From Cribrihabitans marinus (GTDB taxonomy: Bacteria; Pseudomonadota; Alphaproteobacteria; Rhodobacterales; Rhodobacteraceae), in NCBI RefSeq assembly GCF_900109035.1, contig NZ_FNYD01000004.1, positions 371,402 through 435,401 on the forward strand: a stretch of 64,000 bases of DNA. Reading direction: 5' to 3'. A model generated the notes under the pieces. It did not search any database. It saw nothing but the letters and a program-made list of their open reading frames with translations, and had not been told where the DNA came from. Positions 28,692-39,173 of this stretch are shown one piece after another. Made by a program: the position numbers and the translations under genes. Each line of letters opens with the position of its first letter. Within the stretch, counting starts at the first letter, position 1.

Positions 28692-29692
28692 CGGGTCTTG
28701 AGCTTTTGCAGGATGTCGGGCGTGGGGGCGGGCAGGTCCGCGGTCAGGGTGTCGGCCAGCTGACTGAACAGGGGATGTTCGAGATTGCGGATCAGGTGCG
28801 ACCAAACGCGCGGGATCATGTCGATATACCGGTGCTTGCCGTCGCGCGTGGCAAGCCGGGCGAACACGCCGAGGATGCGCAGCGCGCGCTGGGCGCCCAG
28901 GGCGACATAGGCGCTGCGAAACGCGTGCTCGTCGACGCCGGTGGCATCGATGTATCGCTGTGACATCGCCATCGCGACCGAGGTCGGAACGTCCCGGCGC
29001 ACATCCTGCAGCAGAGAGACAAGATCATAGGCCGGATGCCCGATGAAGGCGTCCTGGAAATCCAGCAGCCCGACCCGCGCCAGGCCGCTACGGTCGGGCA
29101 GCCAGATCAGGTTCTGAGCATGATAGTCCCGGTGCGCCAGGACCTTGGGGCCGGTCAGGTTGCGGTGCAGGATGTCGCCGAACCGGTTGCGGAACCGGTC
29201 GAGTCGAATCGTGCCGGGCGGGTCGGCGGTCGTGGCAGCGGCATATTCGGTATAGGCCACCTCGGCCAGCGTGGTCAGATCGCCGGGTCCATACTCGGGC
29301 AGGGCGGGCGCGGGCAGGTCGCGCAATCCGATCAGCAGATCCGTGGCCGCCTCGTAGAGCGGGCGTTCGTCTTGTGGGGATTGTTCGATCACGGTGGAAA
29401 AAAGCGCATCACCCAGATCTTCGAGAAGCAGGAGACCGGCGGGAATGTCCCGCGCGAGGATATCCGGTGCGCTCAGCCCGTTGGCGCGCAGGTGGCCGGC
29501 AATCGCAACGAAGCGCGCAACCGCGTCGCCGGTCTCGCTGGGGTCGTCCATCAGGATCGCGCTGCGCCCGTCGCGGGTCGTGATCCTGTCATATCGGCGG
29601 TTCGAGGCGTCACCTGCCAGGGGGATCCTCTGCCCGTGCGCCCAATCGGTGCCATCCAGAAAGGCGGATATCCGCGTGTCACGCGTGGTCAA
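28688..29692 (-). CDS. amgK: AmgK-like aminoglycoside-phosphotransferase-fold sugar kinase
   Basis: 334 residues of the APH fold. The Brenner catalytic loop LAHRDYHAQNLIW and the metal-binding LLDFQDAFIGHPAYDL are present. AmgK phosphorylates MurNAc at C1 for MurU. The most likely start is TTG 29692, overlapping the tsaE TGA (TTGA); no better ATG is in frame near the domain start. The neighbours tsaE and murU are its usual partners in alphaproteobacteria. Confidence 0.85.
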   Translation of the reverse strand: MTTRDTRISAFLDGTDWAHGQRIPLAGDASNRRYDRITTRDGRSAILMDDPSETGDAVARFVAIAGHLRANGLSAPDILARDIPAGLLLLEDLGDALFSTVIEQSPQDERPLYEAATDLLIGLRDLPAPALPEYGPGDLTTLAEVAYTEYAAATTADPPGTIRLDRFRNRFGDILHRNLTGPKVLAHRDYHAQNLIWLPDRSGLARVGLLDFQDAFIGHPAYDLVSLLQDVRRDVPTSVAMAMSQRYIDATGVDEHAFRSAYVALGAQRALRILGVFARLATRDGKHRYIDMIPRVWSHLIRNLEHPLFSQLADTLTADLPAPTPDILQKLKTR

Positions 29693-30171
29693 ACCGTCCC
29701 CTCCAGAAGCGCCAGACGGTCCGACCAGCGCGCATCTTCGGCCGCCAAGGTGACACCGCGCCACGATGGGTCCCCGGCGTCGGTCGCGAAGGTGATGTGC
29801 AGCGCGCCGGCCGGCGACAGGTCGCCCAGCCGGTCGGGCCATTCCACCAGGCAGATCGCGGTGTCGAAGGCCTCGGTAAGGCCCAGCTCTTCGATCTCTC
29901 CGGCCGAGGACAGCCGGTAGAGATCGGCATGCCAGATCTCGCCGCGCCGGGTGTCATAGGTCTGGACCAGCGTGAAGGTGGGCGAGGGCACATCCTCCGG
30001 CCGGTCCTGTTGCGACTGGATCAGCGACCGCGCGAAATGGGTCTTTCCGGCGCCGATCGGGCCCTGCAGCAGCAGGCAGTCGCCGGCGCTCAGCGTGGCC
30101 CCGATCCGCATGGCAAGGGCGGCGGTTGCGTCGGGATCGGGAAGGGTCAGGCAAAGCGGCGCGGCGGTCAT
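29689..30171 (-). CDS. tsaE: TsaE, tRNA t6A-modification ATPase
   Basis: 160 residues. The P-loop is GPIGAGKTHFAR and the C-terminal strand CLVEWPDRLGD is characteristic of TsaE (YjeE). It works with TsaB, TsaC and TsaD (the last encoded at 41299-42396) to make threonylcarbamoyladenosine at tRNA A37. I chose ATG 30171. It heads the run that continues through amgK, murU, addB, addA and trxA by overlaps. Confidence 0.93.
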   Translation of the reverse strand: MTAAPLCLTLPDPDATAALAMRIGATLSAGDCLLLQGPIGAGKTHFARSLIQSQQDRPEDVPSPTFTLVQTYDTRRGEIWHADLYRLSSAGEIEELGLTEAFDTAICLVEWPDRLGDLSPAGALHITFATDAGDPSWRGVTLAAEDARWSDRLALLEGTV

Positions 30172-30212
30172 GGCGCCACAATGGCGTCGGCGAGGGATGG
30201 CTGCAAGCCGGT

Positions 30213-31724
30213 TCAGGCCGGCGTCGTCGCGTCGGCCTGGGGCAGGGTGGCCGGGGTACCGGCCGAGAACCGGACGAGTGTCGCGCCGTTCTGGATCGGG
30301 CTGACGATACAGGTCAGGGCCGGCCCGCCCCGCAGCCGGATTCCGGCGGTCCATTCCGCGCGGTTTTCGCGCAGTTCGATGAAGTCGCGGATCTCGCCCC
30401 AGACCGGCGTGGCCGCACATTTCTTCTGCCAGGTACGGGTGGCGTCCAGCACCGTGACCTTGGCGAAACTGCTTTCGGGATCGACCTGCCAGAGCTGGCG
30501 ATAGGCGTGGTTGCAGAAGGCCAGCGTGCCATCGGCCGAAAACGCCGCCGTGGCATCCTCGATCCGGTCGAGAATGGCCTGACCCATCTCCAGCTCGGAC
30601 CGGAACCGGCGGGTCAGGGTGATCTCGGCGGTGATGTCTTCGAAAAGGAACGCGACCGCACCGTCGGGATGCGGCCGTCCGCTGACCGAGTAGACCGAGC
30701 CGCTGGGCAGGGTCCAGGTCTCCTGGTAGCGCCCGTCATCCGCGGCCTGCAGAAGGTCGTTCATCTGCTGGCGCCAGCCGACATAGTTCTTGGGCTCCGG
30801 CATCATGTTGAGGTTGCGCAGACGGTCGAAAAAGGCCGAAACGCTGGGCCGCCCGCTCAGGAAGTCGGCGGGCAGGGCGGTCAGGTCGACCAGAGCCGGG
30901 TTGAACAAGGCCAGCTGCCGGTTCCGGTCGAAGATCGCCAGCCCGATGGACAGTTGCGCAAAGGTCTTGGCCAGGGTCTGCACGAAATTGCGCTGCGCGA
31001 TCTCGGCATCCACCACGGCGTTGATGTCGACCGCGAAACACAGCGTGCCGCCATCCTGCGGCACCACCGACAGGTCATACCACAGCCGGTTCCCGCCATC
31101 CGCCGTGCTGACCGAAACCCGGGTCCGGCGTTCACCCGGAACCGCCTCGCGGCCGGGCGCGAAGAGCGGCGCGCCGAGGTCGGGATCGGCACCGCGCAGC
31201 TGGCCGGCCAGCGCCATGTAGGCGCCGTTGCACCACCGTACACGGTCCTTCGCGTCCACAAACCAGACCGGGTAGGGCGCGCGGTCCATCGCCTGCCGGA
31301 TCGGGTCCTCTGCGGCTGGATCAGGTGACCCAGGCGTTCGCCCGGGCTGGCGCTTCTCGACCCGAATCACCCCGTCGATCCACTCGCAATGCAGGTCATG
31401 GCCCGGCCGCCCGTCGATTCTCGGCACGGTGATCTCGCCCAGCCGCTTGACCTGTTCGGGACTGTCGGGAAACCCCGGATAGTCACCCGCCATGCTGCGG
31501 CGCAGGCTGTCCCAATCCGGCACCGGCGTGTCGGCGGCAACGGGTCCGGTTTCGGATTCGGCGATCAGGGTCGCGCCGTCGAACAGATAGACCGGGCCGT
31601 GCCGGGCCCGCCTGCGCAACAGGTCAGCCAACAGCCCGTGCGATATGCGGTGCGGCGACAACACCAGAACCGCCAGGATCGCCGAGGCCAGCCCGACCGC
31701 CGCCAGCCAAATCCACTCACCCAT
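30213..31724 (-). CDS. PAS-domain membrane protein without a kinase domain
   Basis: 503 residues. One N-terminal membrane helix (about 4-24) is followed by three PAS-like segments: around APYPVWFVDAKDRVRWCNGAY, LSIGLAIFDRNRQLALFNPAL, and EDATAAFSADGTLAFCNHAY. It looks like the sensory half of a histidine kinase, but no H-box and no ATP-binding N/G boxes are present before the stop. It may act as an orphan sensor or adaptor for RegB, which lies directly upstream (70 nt) in the same direction. I chose ATG 31724; the first 13 residues of a longer reading lack support. Confidence 0.8.
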   Translation of the reverse strand: MGEWIWLAAVGLASAILAVLVLSPHRISHGLLADLLRRRARHGPVYLFDGATLIAESETGPVAADTPVPDWDSLRRSMAGDYPGFPDSPEQVKRLGEITVPRIDGRPGHDLHCEWIDGVIRVEKRQPGRTPGSPDPAAEDPIRQAMDRAPYPVWFVDAKDRVRWCNGAYMALAGQLRGADPDLGAPLFAPGREAVPGERRTRVSVSTADGGNRLWYDLSVVPQDGGTLCFAVDINAVVDAEIAQRNFVQTLAKTFAQLSIGLAIFDRNRQLALFNPALVDLTALPADFLSGRPSVSAFFDRLRNLNMMPEPKNYVGWRQQMNDLLQAADDGRYQETWTLPSGSVYSVSGRPHPDGAVAFLFEDITAEITLTRRFRSELEMGQAILDRIEDATAAFSADGTLAFCNHAYRQLWQVDPESSFAKVTVLDATRTWQKKCAATPVWGEIRDFIELRENRAEWTAGIRLRGGPALTCIVSPIQNGATLVRFSAGTPATLPQADATTPA

Positions 31725-31794
31725 GAAACGTGTCCTTCCAAAGGGGCAGGGCCCCGCGCCCATCCTGAAGCGACTAAGGTTAACAGGGGCTTAA

Positions 31795-33192
31795 TCAGAC
31801 GCGGAAAGGCTGGTTCAGACCCACCGGCACCGCATGGTCTCCGGTCTGCGCATCGATCTTGCGGCGCGGCCAGACAACCCGGACGATGGCGCCCCGTCGC
31901 TCGGGGTGATCGGCCAGTTTCTGGTAGGGGTCCGCGCCGTTGGCAAAGCTCAGCTCGGCGCCGCTGCGCTCCAGCAGGGTCTTGGCGATGAACAGGCCCA
32001 GCCCCATGCCCTCGTATTCCGGCCGCGCCCGCCGCTCGGATTCCGATCGCCGCCGGCGCATGAACGGATCGCCGATCCGGCCGATCAACTGCACCGGAAA
32101 GCCGCGCCCGTCATCCATGATCCGCACGGTGATCGTGTCGGGCGTCCATTCCGAGTCCACCCAGACCGTCTCGCGCGCGAAGTCGACGGCGTTCTGGATC
32201 AGGTTGCGCAGCCCGTGGATCACCTCGGGCTTGCGCAGGATCGACGGGTGCTGCAGATCCCCGCCTTCGCCCGGCCCCTCGCGGAACAGGACGGTCTTGC
32301 CGCGGTCCACATGCGGCTCGGCCGCCTCGTGCAGGACCGTCGACAGCGGGGCCTGGCGCAGGTGCAGATCGTCCTTGCCGGCACGACCCATGTTGCGCAG
32401 GATGTCGCGGCAGCGGTCGGCCTGCTGGCGGATCAGCGATGCGTCCTCGCAAAGGTCTGGCTGGTCCTGCAATTCCTCGATCAGTTCCGAGCTGGCCAGC
32501 TTGATCGTCGCCAGCGGCGTGCCCAGTTCGTGCGCTGCGGCGGCCACGACGCCGCCCAGGTCGGTCAGCTTCTGCTCGCGCGCCAGTGCCATGTTGGCGG
32601 CGGCCAGGGCCTCGGACATGGATTGCGCCTCGGAGCTGATGCGGTGCGAGTAGGCGCCCAGGAACACCACCGCGATGACCATCGCGGCCCAGTTGCCGAA
32701 CACGAACAGCTCGGGAATCCGCAGGATGAACCCCATGTCGGTTCTGAGCGGCACGTGGAAGGCGGCCAGCAGCGTCACCAGGATCACCGCGGTTCCGCCG
32801 ATGATCAGGGTCGAGCGCAGGCCCATCACGTTGGCCGCGACCGTGACCGGCCCCAGCAGCAGCAGGGCGAAGGGGTTGTGCAAGCCCCCGGTCAGATAGA
32901 GCAGGGATCCCAGCTGCAGCAGGTCGAACATGACCATGAGCAGGTTCTCGAATTCCGACAGGCGCTTGTTTTCGGGATAGATCACCGTGACCGCCAGGTT
33001 GGCCGCCGCCGCGATTCCGATCACCAGGTAGCACAGCACAAGGTCCAGCTGCAGGTTATACATCTGCTGGGCTACCGTGATGGCGGTGATCTGGCCGATG
33101 ATGGCCACCCAGCGCAGCAGGATCAGCGTGCGCATCCGGATCCAGCTGCTGCGCTGTTGGCCGGGCCAGTGGCTCAGGTTGGATTCCGCCAT
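31795..33192 (-). CDS. regB: RegB/PrrB redox-sensing histidine kinase
   Basis: 465 residues. An N-terminal six-helix membrane domain includes the ubiquinone-binding loop GGLHNPF (102-108). The H-box HELGTPLAT has phosphorylation site His221, and redox Cys261 is in CRDILRNMG. This 40-residue spacing equals that of H225 and C265 in R. capsulatus RegB. C-terminal N and G boxes follow. It senses quinone and redox state and phosphorylates RegA. Divergent from senC-regA, as in Rhodobacter. Confidence 0.97.
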   Translation of the reverse strand: MAESNLSHWPGQQRSSWIRMRTLILLRWVAIIGQITAITVAQQMYNLQLDLVLCYLVIGIAAAANLAVTVIYPENKRLSEFENLLMVMFDLLQLGSLLYLTGGLHNPFALLLLGPVTVAANVMGLRSTLIIGGTAVILVTLLAAFHVPLRTDMGFILRIPELFVFGNWAAMVIAVVFLGAYSHRISSEAQSMSEALAAANMALAREQKLTDLGGVVAAAAHELGTPLATIKLASSELIEELQDQPDLCEDASLIRQQADRCRDILRNMGRAGKDDLHLRQAPLSTVLHEAAEPHVDRGKTVLFREGPGEGGDLQHPSILRKPEVIHGLRNLIQNAVDFARETVWVDSEWTPDTITVRIMDDGRGFPVQLIGRIGDPFMRRRRSESERRARPEYEGMGLGLFIAKTLLERSGAELSFANGADPYQKLADHPERRGAIVRVVWPRRKIDAQTGDHAVPVGLNQPFRV

Positions 33193-33280
33193 TGGATCGT
33201 TATGTCCCGTTGCAAAGGCTGGATGACTTGATAGGTCTCCGGCTGCCTTCGATCAATGTCCAACACGTCAGGATGCCGCA

Positions 33281-33901
33281 ATGTCCCGCCTTTATGTCCT
33301 TGCCGCTGCCCTGGCCCTTGCCCTCGTGCTGGGGGTGACCTGGGCGATGACCCTGGGCGGGGGCGGCGACGACCGGTTCGCCCAGTGCCGGGCGGGCCAG
33401 ATCGCCGGCGGCAGCGAGACCATCGGCGGGCCGTTCGAACTGGTCAATTCCGAGGGCGAGACGGTCACGGACAAGGATGTCATCACCGAACCTTCGCTGA
33501 TCTATTTCGGCTATACCTTCTGTCCCGATGTCTGTCCCCTGGACACCGCGCGCAACGCCGACGCGGTCGACATTCTGGAGGACCGGGGCCAGATGGTGAC
33601 GCCGATCTTCATCTCGGTCGACCCCGACCGCGATACGCCCCAGGTGGTGGGCGATTTCGCCGACACCCTGCACGAGCGGATGATCGGCCTGACCGGATCG
33701 CCGGAACAGGTCAAGGCGGCCAGCAAGGCCTACAAGACCTATTACAAGGCCCAGGACAAGAGCGACGAGTATTACCTGGTCGACCATTCGACCTTCTCTT
33801 ACCTGGTGCTGCCCGAGCACGGGTTTGTCGAGTTCTTCCGCCGGGAGGAAACGCCCGAGCAGATGGCCAACAGGATCGGCTGCTTTCTGGAAAACAGCTG
33901 A
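33281..33901 (+). CDS. senC: SenC/PrrC (SCO1 family) copper-binding membrane protein
   Basis: 206 residues. An N-terminal membrane anchor (about 5-24) precedes a thioredoxin-fold domain with CPDVC (Cys81, Cys85) and the copper-ligand His169 (in VDHST). SCO proteins deliver copper to cytochrome oxidase; SenC/PrrC also influences RegB signalling. It shares an 88-bp divergent promoter gap with regB and precedes regA by 92 nt. Confidence 0.95.
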   Translation: MSRLYVLAAALALALVLGVTWAMTLGGGGDDRFAQCRAGQIAGGSETIGGPFELVNSEGETVTDKDVITEPSLIYFGYTFCPDVCPLDTARNADAVDILEDRGQMVTPIFISVDPDRDTPQVVGDFADTLHERMIGLTGSPEQVKAASKAYKTYYKAQDKSDEYYLVDHSTFSYLVLPEHGFVEFFRREETPEQMANRIGCFLENS

Positions 33902-33993
33902 ACATGACTGGTTGTTTGACCTTTGACCCGGCGCTGCTAATACTCTGGATCAAGACAAGAACAACAACGACCTGAGCTGCGGAAAGGCGGAGC

Positions 33994-34548
33994 ATGGCCG
34001 ACACCGAATCGCTGGACATCGGACCGGACAAGTCCCTCTTGCTGGTGGACGACGACGAGCCGTTTCTGCGCCGCCTGGCCAAGGCGATGGAGCGCCGCGG
34101 CTTCGAGATCGAGACGGCGGGATCCGTGGCCGCCGGGCGGGCCATCGCCACCGCGCGCCCGCCGGCACATGCAGTGGTCGACCTGCGGCTCGAGGATGGC
34201 AACGGCCTGGACGTGGTCGAGGTGCTGCGCGAGAAGCGCCCCGATTGCCGGGTCGTCGTCCTGACCGGATACGGCGCCATCGCCACCGCCGTGGCGGCGG
34301 TCAAGATCGGTGCCACCGACTACCTGTCGAAACCCGCCGATGCGACCGACATCACCAATGCGCTGCTTGCGTCGGACGACGAGTTGCCGCCGCCGCCGGA
34401 AAACCCGATGAGCGCGGACCGGGTGCGTTGGGAGCATATCCAGCGCGTCTATGAGCTGTGCGACCGAAATGTGAGCGAGACCGCGCGCCGCCTGAACATG
34501 CACCGCCGGACCCTGCAGCGCATCCTGGCCAAGCGCAGCCCGCGCTAG
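33994..34548 (+). CDS. regA: RegA/PrrA response regulator
   Basis: 184 residues. The receiver domain has acidic pocket DDDE (19-22), phospho-acceptor Asp63, the conserved threonine in VLTGYG, and Lys in LSKP. A proline linker PPPPEN joins the C-terminal Fis-type helix-turn-helix NVSETARRLNMHRRTLQRIL. It controls respiration, nitrogen and carbon fixation, and photosynthesis genes in relatives. The gap from senC contains its probable own promoter region. Confidence 0.97.
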   Translation: MADTESLDIGPDKSLLLVDDDEPFLRRLAKAMERRGFEIETAGSVAAGRAIATARPPAHAVVDLRLEDGNGLDVVEVLREKRPDCRVVVLTGYGAIATAVAAVKIGATDYLSKPADATDITNALLASDDELPPPPENPMSADRVRWEHIQRVYELCDRNVSETARRLNMHRRTLQRILAKRSPR

Positions 34549-34556
34549 GACCGGCC

Positions 34557-35765
34557 ATGGCCGATCCCGAATCCGACCGCGACAATCCCAGGAGCTTGCC
34601 GGTTCCCGATGGCGGGTGGTCGGAACGGCTCGAAACCCTGGCCGACCCGATTGTCGTTCCGCCCGAAGAAAGCGATTTCGTCCAGCCCGCCGGCATCCTG
34701 GCCTCCGATGGCAGCTATTGCGCCCATGGCGCGCTCTGGCGTCGGCACCGTCCGATCACCGTCGCGCCGCCCCGGCCGGAGACCGTGACCGAGACGCTTG
34801 CCGGCCGCTGGCTCTGGGGCGGGGTTCTGTGGCAGCATTTCGGGCATTTCCTGGTCGAGAGCACATCGCGCCTTTGGGCGTTGAACGCGCTCGACCGGCC
34901 TGTGGATGGTGTCCTGTTCATTCCCAAACGTCCCCGCGTCGGGGATGCCGTGCGTGAATTTCAGCGGGATTTCGTGTCGCTGCTTGCGCCGGACCTGCCG
35001 ATCCGCGTGATCACCGCGCCGACATGCGTGCAGGAACTGGTGGTCCCCGGCCAGGGTTTCGGGATCGGCGCCCTGATTGGCGGCACGCGCAGTTTCCGGG
35101 ACGCGATGCACGCGCGTTTTGCACGGGAAATCGCCGCCGACGGACCCGAGAGGCTTTATATCTCGCGCTCGGCCCTGGGGCTGGGCAAGGGCGGGCTGCT
35201 GGGAGAAGAGCGCCTGGAAGAGCAGCTGGTGCAGCAGGGCTATGAGATCTTTCATCCCGAGAAGCATGACCTTGCCACCCAGATGGCGCGCTACAAGGCC
35301 GCGACCCATGTGATCGCCGTGGACGGATCGGCGCTGCACCTGTTTGCGATGGTCGGGCGCCCCGACCAGAACGTGGCGATGATCCTGCGGCGCAAGTCCG
35401 GAGCGGCAGCGCAGCTGGCGACCAATGTCGAGAAGTTCTGCGGCCGCACGCCGCTGGTGATCGAGGCCTTGCACACTGAATGGGTGAAGCAGGGAAAGGG
35501 CAGGGCGGATCGTCTGTCCTTTGGCGAACTTGATCTCGTCCGCGCCGGGAAGGCGTTGGCCGAAGGCGGGTTCGTCGCCCCCAACGTCGATTGGCCCGAG
35601 CTTACCGAGGAGAACCGCGCCGCGCTGTTTCGCGACAAGGGCTTGGGCGAGCGGGGCGATTACGTCGAGTCTCCGGAATACGAGCGGGCGCGGATCCGCC
35701 GGATGCGGCAGGACCGCCGGGCCCGCAGGGCAGCCCGCCGGGCCGCGTCGGACACCCCGACCTGA
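34557..35765 (+). CDS. GT61-like (DUF563) glycosyltransferase
   Basis: 402 residues. Features fit the GT61/DUF563 family: WQHFGHFLVESTSRLWAL near the N-terminal third and ERLYISRS in the middle, plus a helical Arg-rich tail (RRMRQDRRARRAARR). These enzymes transfer sugars to surface polysaccharides or proteins; the acceptor here is unknown. It starts 9 nt after regA, so it may be read through from that promoter. In R. capsulatus hvrA occupies this position. I chose ATG 34557, after the regA stop. Confidence 0.72.
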   Translation: MADPESDRDNPRSLPVPDGGWSERLETLADPIVVPPEESDFVQPAGILASDGSYCAHGALWRRHRPITVAPPRPETVTETLAGRWLWGGVLWQHFGHFLVESTSRLWALNALDRPVDGVLFIPKRPRVGDAVREFQRDFVSLLAPDLPIRVITAPTCVQELVVPGQGFGIGALIGGTRSFRDAMHARFAREIAADGPERLYISRSALGLGKGGLLGEERLEEQLVQQGYEIFHPEKHDLATQMARYKAATHVIAVDGSALHLFAMVGRPDQNVAMILRRKSGAAAQLATNVEKFCGRTPLVIEALHTEWVKQGKGRADRLSFGELDLVRAGKALAEGGFVAPNVDWPELTEENRAALFRDKGLGERGDYVESPEYERARIRRMRQDRRARRAARRAASDTPT

Positions 35766-35774
35766 GCGAAGCGG

Positions 35775-36368
35775 TCAAAGCCGCGACATCAGCGCGGAAT
35801 GGCGGTCGGTGAAGGCTGCGCGCACCTCGACCGGCGGGCGCAGCCGGATATCCAGCCCCTCCATCAGCGTCCGGTCGGGCCGTCCGAAGAACCGCGTTGC
35901 CTCGACCTCCGAAAAGCCGGCGATCCGGGTCGCCTCCATCCAGGCGCTGATCCGGTCGGCGCGCTTGATCTGGCGCTTCACGGTGGCCGGGATCGTCGCG
36001 GGCAGGCCGAACCGGATGTGGATCGCCGCCGCAAGCCGTGCGTCGAGCTGGCCATAGCCCGGACCGACCGCGGTCTTCACCGGCGAGATCATGTCGCCGA
36101 TCACGTATTCCGGCGCGTCGTGCAGCAGCGCCGCCAGCTGCCAGCGCACCGGTGCCTTGGGCGCGATCCGCAGGAACAGCGCCTCGACCAGAAGGGAATG
36201 CTCGGCCACCGAATAGGCGAAATCGCCGCGCGTCTGGCCGTTCCAGCGGGCCACGAAGGCCAGCCCGTGCGCGATATCCTCGATCTCGATATCCACCGGC
36301 GTGGGGTCCAGAAGGTCCAGCCGCCGGCCCGACAGCATGCGCTGCCATGCTCTGGGTGGTGTTGCCAT
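35775..36368 (-). CDS. HD-domain phosphohydrolase (YfbR-like)
   Basis: 197 residues. HD-domain metal ligands are visible: His in AEHSLL, HD in LLHDAPEYVIGD, and Asp in RADRISAWMEATRI. YfbR-type enzymes are 5'-nucleotidases acting on dNMPs. The start ATG 36368 gives the standard-looking N-terminus MATPPRAWQRML; the longer upstream reading runs through intergenic sequence. Convergent with the GT61 gene. Confidence 0.82.
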   Translation of the reverse strand: MATPPRAWQRMLSGRRLDLLDPTPVDIEIEDIAHGLAFVARWNGQTRGDFAYSVAEHSLLVEALFLRIAPKAPVRWQLAALLHDAPEYVIGDMISPVKTAVGPGYGQLDARLAAAIHIRFGLPATIPATVKRQIKRADRISAWMEATRIAGFSEVEATRFFGRPDRTLMEGLDIRLRPPVEVRAAFTDRHSALMSRL

Positions 36369-36576
36369 TTTTGCTACACTCCTGACCAACTGCCACGGTT
36401 CAGCCACAATTCCGACGCATTCTGGACACGTCGGGATCACGCGCCGCAAACCGTTTCTTGAGCCCGCTCGATTTGAAACCGCGGTGTCCGGTTCCGATAT
36501 TAAGAGTTGAGGGGGGCGCAACCTTCCTCCCTGTGCGTCCCTCTCAGTGCGAAACCTGTACTGAAAGGAGCTTGTC

Positions 36577-36891
36577 ATGTTCAAGCGTCTGTTGGGACTT
36601 TCCCTCATCTTCGGCATGGCCGCCACGGCGCCGCCAGCCAATGCTGCCTCCTGCGGATTGCGCGATAGCGTGATCGAACAGCTGCAACGGAAATATGCCG
36701 AGGAATTGACCGTCGGCGGCTTGCAGCAGCGCCGGGGGCAGCAATCGGTGATGGAGATCTGGGCCTCGCCCGAAACGGGGACGTTCACGGTTCTTCTGAC
36801 CCAGGCCAACGGCATTTCCTGCATTGTCGCCGCTGGCACCGATTTCTTCCAGGCGATACCCAAACAAGCGGTCGAGGATACACCAAGTTGA
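36577..36891 (+). CDS. Small secreted protein of unknown function
   Basis: 104 residues. A clear Sec signal peptide ends near ANAA (about 22-24), leaving an 80-residue periplasmic protein. It has two cysteines (SCGLRD and GISCIV) that could form a disulfide bond. A good ribosome site (AAAGGAG) precedes ATG. Similar short proteins are found upstream of ahcY in some relatives, but I do not recognise a named family. It stands alone between the HD gene (divergent) and ahcY. Confidence 0.7.
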   Translation: MFKRLLGLSLIFGMAATAPPANAASCGLRDSVIEQLQRKYAEELTVGGLQQRRGQQSVMEIWASPETGTFTVLLTQANGISCIVAAGTDFFQAIPKQAVEDTPS

Positions 36892-37040
36892 CCGCACACC
36901 GCCTGTGACGGCGGTCGCAGCCTGCAAAACCGGCGAGAACTCCATGTCGCGCCCGTGGTTCCGGCGAACCGCGTTGCCAGCCCCGCGCCCGAGTGCTAGG
37001 TGGCAGGCAAATTGCGTTCAAGGAAAATGGAGCGACTGGC

Positions 37041-38435
<1,395 letters not shown>

Positions 38436-38458
38436 TCCGGGCCTCTGCCCGAGATCGA

Positions 38459-38497
38459 CGCGCCGCCCCGGCCCTGCCGCGGCGGCGCGTTTCGTTT
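38459..38497 (+). terminator. Probable terminator after ahcY
   Basis: Arms CGCGCCGCC (38459-38467) and GGCGGCGCG (38481-38489) form a 9-bp stem followed by a weak T-rich stretch (TTTCGTTT). It lies 24 nt after the ahcY stop. Confidence 0.65.
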
Positions 38498-38646
38498 CCG
38501 CGCGTCGCAATGGCGATTGCGGCCCCGAGCCGCCGAACGGGGAATGCCCGGAAAAATTCCCTTTGTCCTGTTCCGGCCTGCGGCTAATCTCGCACCGCGC
38601 AGCAAGGGCGCATTGGGACAAAACATGGATTTCAGGGAGAGTGAAT

Positions 38647-38988
38647 ATGGGTAAACGCGACGATCTGATCGCTCAGTATGCAGAAGACCTGCGAACGAAA
38701 TGCGGGATGCAACCCGACATGGATCTGCTGACCAAGGTCACAATCGGCTGTGGCCCGGCGATCTACGACGCCGATGCCTCGACGGTGGCGGCCAGTCAGC
38801 CTGGCGAGCTTGAAACCGTCAAGAAGAACTTCCTGATCAAGAAACTGGGCCTGCCCGACGGGCCGAACCTGGATGCCGCGCTGAACTCGGTGATCGAGAC
38901 CTACGGGCGGTCCGAGCGCAACAAGTACCGCGCGGTCGTCTACTACATGCTGACCAAGCATTTCGGCAAGGAATCGGTCTACGCCTGA
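38647..38988 (+). CDS. DUF2853-family protein
   Basis: 113 residues, alpha-helical. It begins with GKRDDLIAQYAEDL and ends in YYMLTKHFGKES, as in DUF2853 (structure known, function unknown). I chose ATG 38647 because GGGAGAG lies just upstream. Flanked by the ahcY terminator and its own strong terminator at 39013, so it is a single-gene unit. Confidence 0.82.
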   Translation: MGKRDDLIAQYAEDLRTKCGMQPDMDLLTKVTIGCGPAIYDADASTVAASQPGELETVKKNFLIKKLGLPDGPNLDAALNSVIETYGRSERNKYRAVVYYMLTKHFGKESVYA

Positions 38989-39012
38989 CCGCTTCCGGAC
39001 CGAAATCAGAAT

Positions 39013-39037
39013 CGCCCGCCGGATGTGCGGGCGTTTT
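39013..39037 (+). terminator. Rho-independent terminator after the DUF2853 gene
   Basis: A perfect 7-bp stem CGCCCGC / GCGGGCG with a 7-nt loop is followed by TTTT. Confidence 0.88.
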
Positions 39038-39173
39038 GCATTTGAGACAGATCCTCGGCTCTTTGGATTTGCAATCGCGGCCGGGATCGGAGAAATTCGG
39101 TACGTGACCAGGACGGTCCGACCTCAGGAATTTCATGCGTGTGGTGGCTTAGGGAGCACGCGGGGAAGGGGAA

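Noticed and set aside
36899..36914. Hairpin CCGCC...GGCGG after the small secreted gene
   Set aside because: Stem is only 5 bp and no T-tract follows; such short GC stems are expected by chance here.
36892..37040. Possible S-adenosylhomocysteine riboswitch before ahcY
   Set aside because: The 149-bp leader is GC-rich and has GC-rich complementary stretches, but I could not place the conserved SAH-riboswitch core or its pseudoknot in order. A covariance-model search would decide it.
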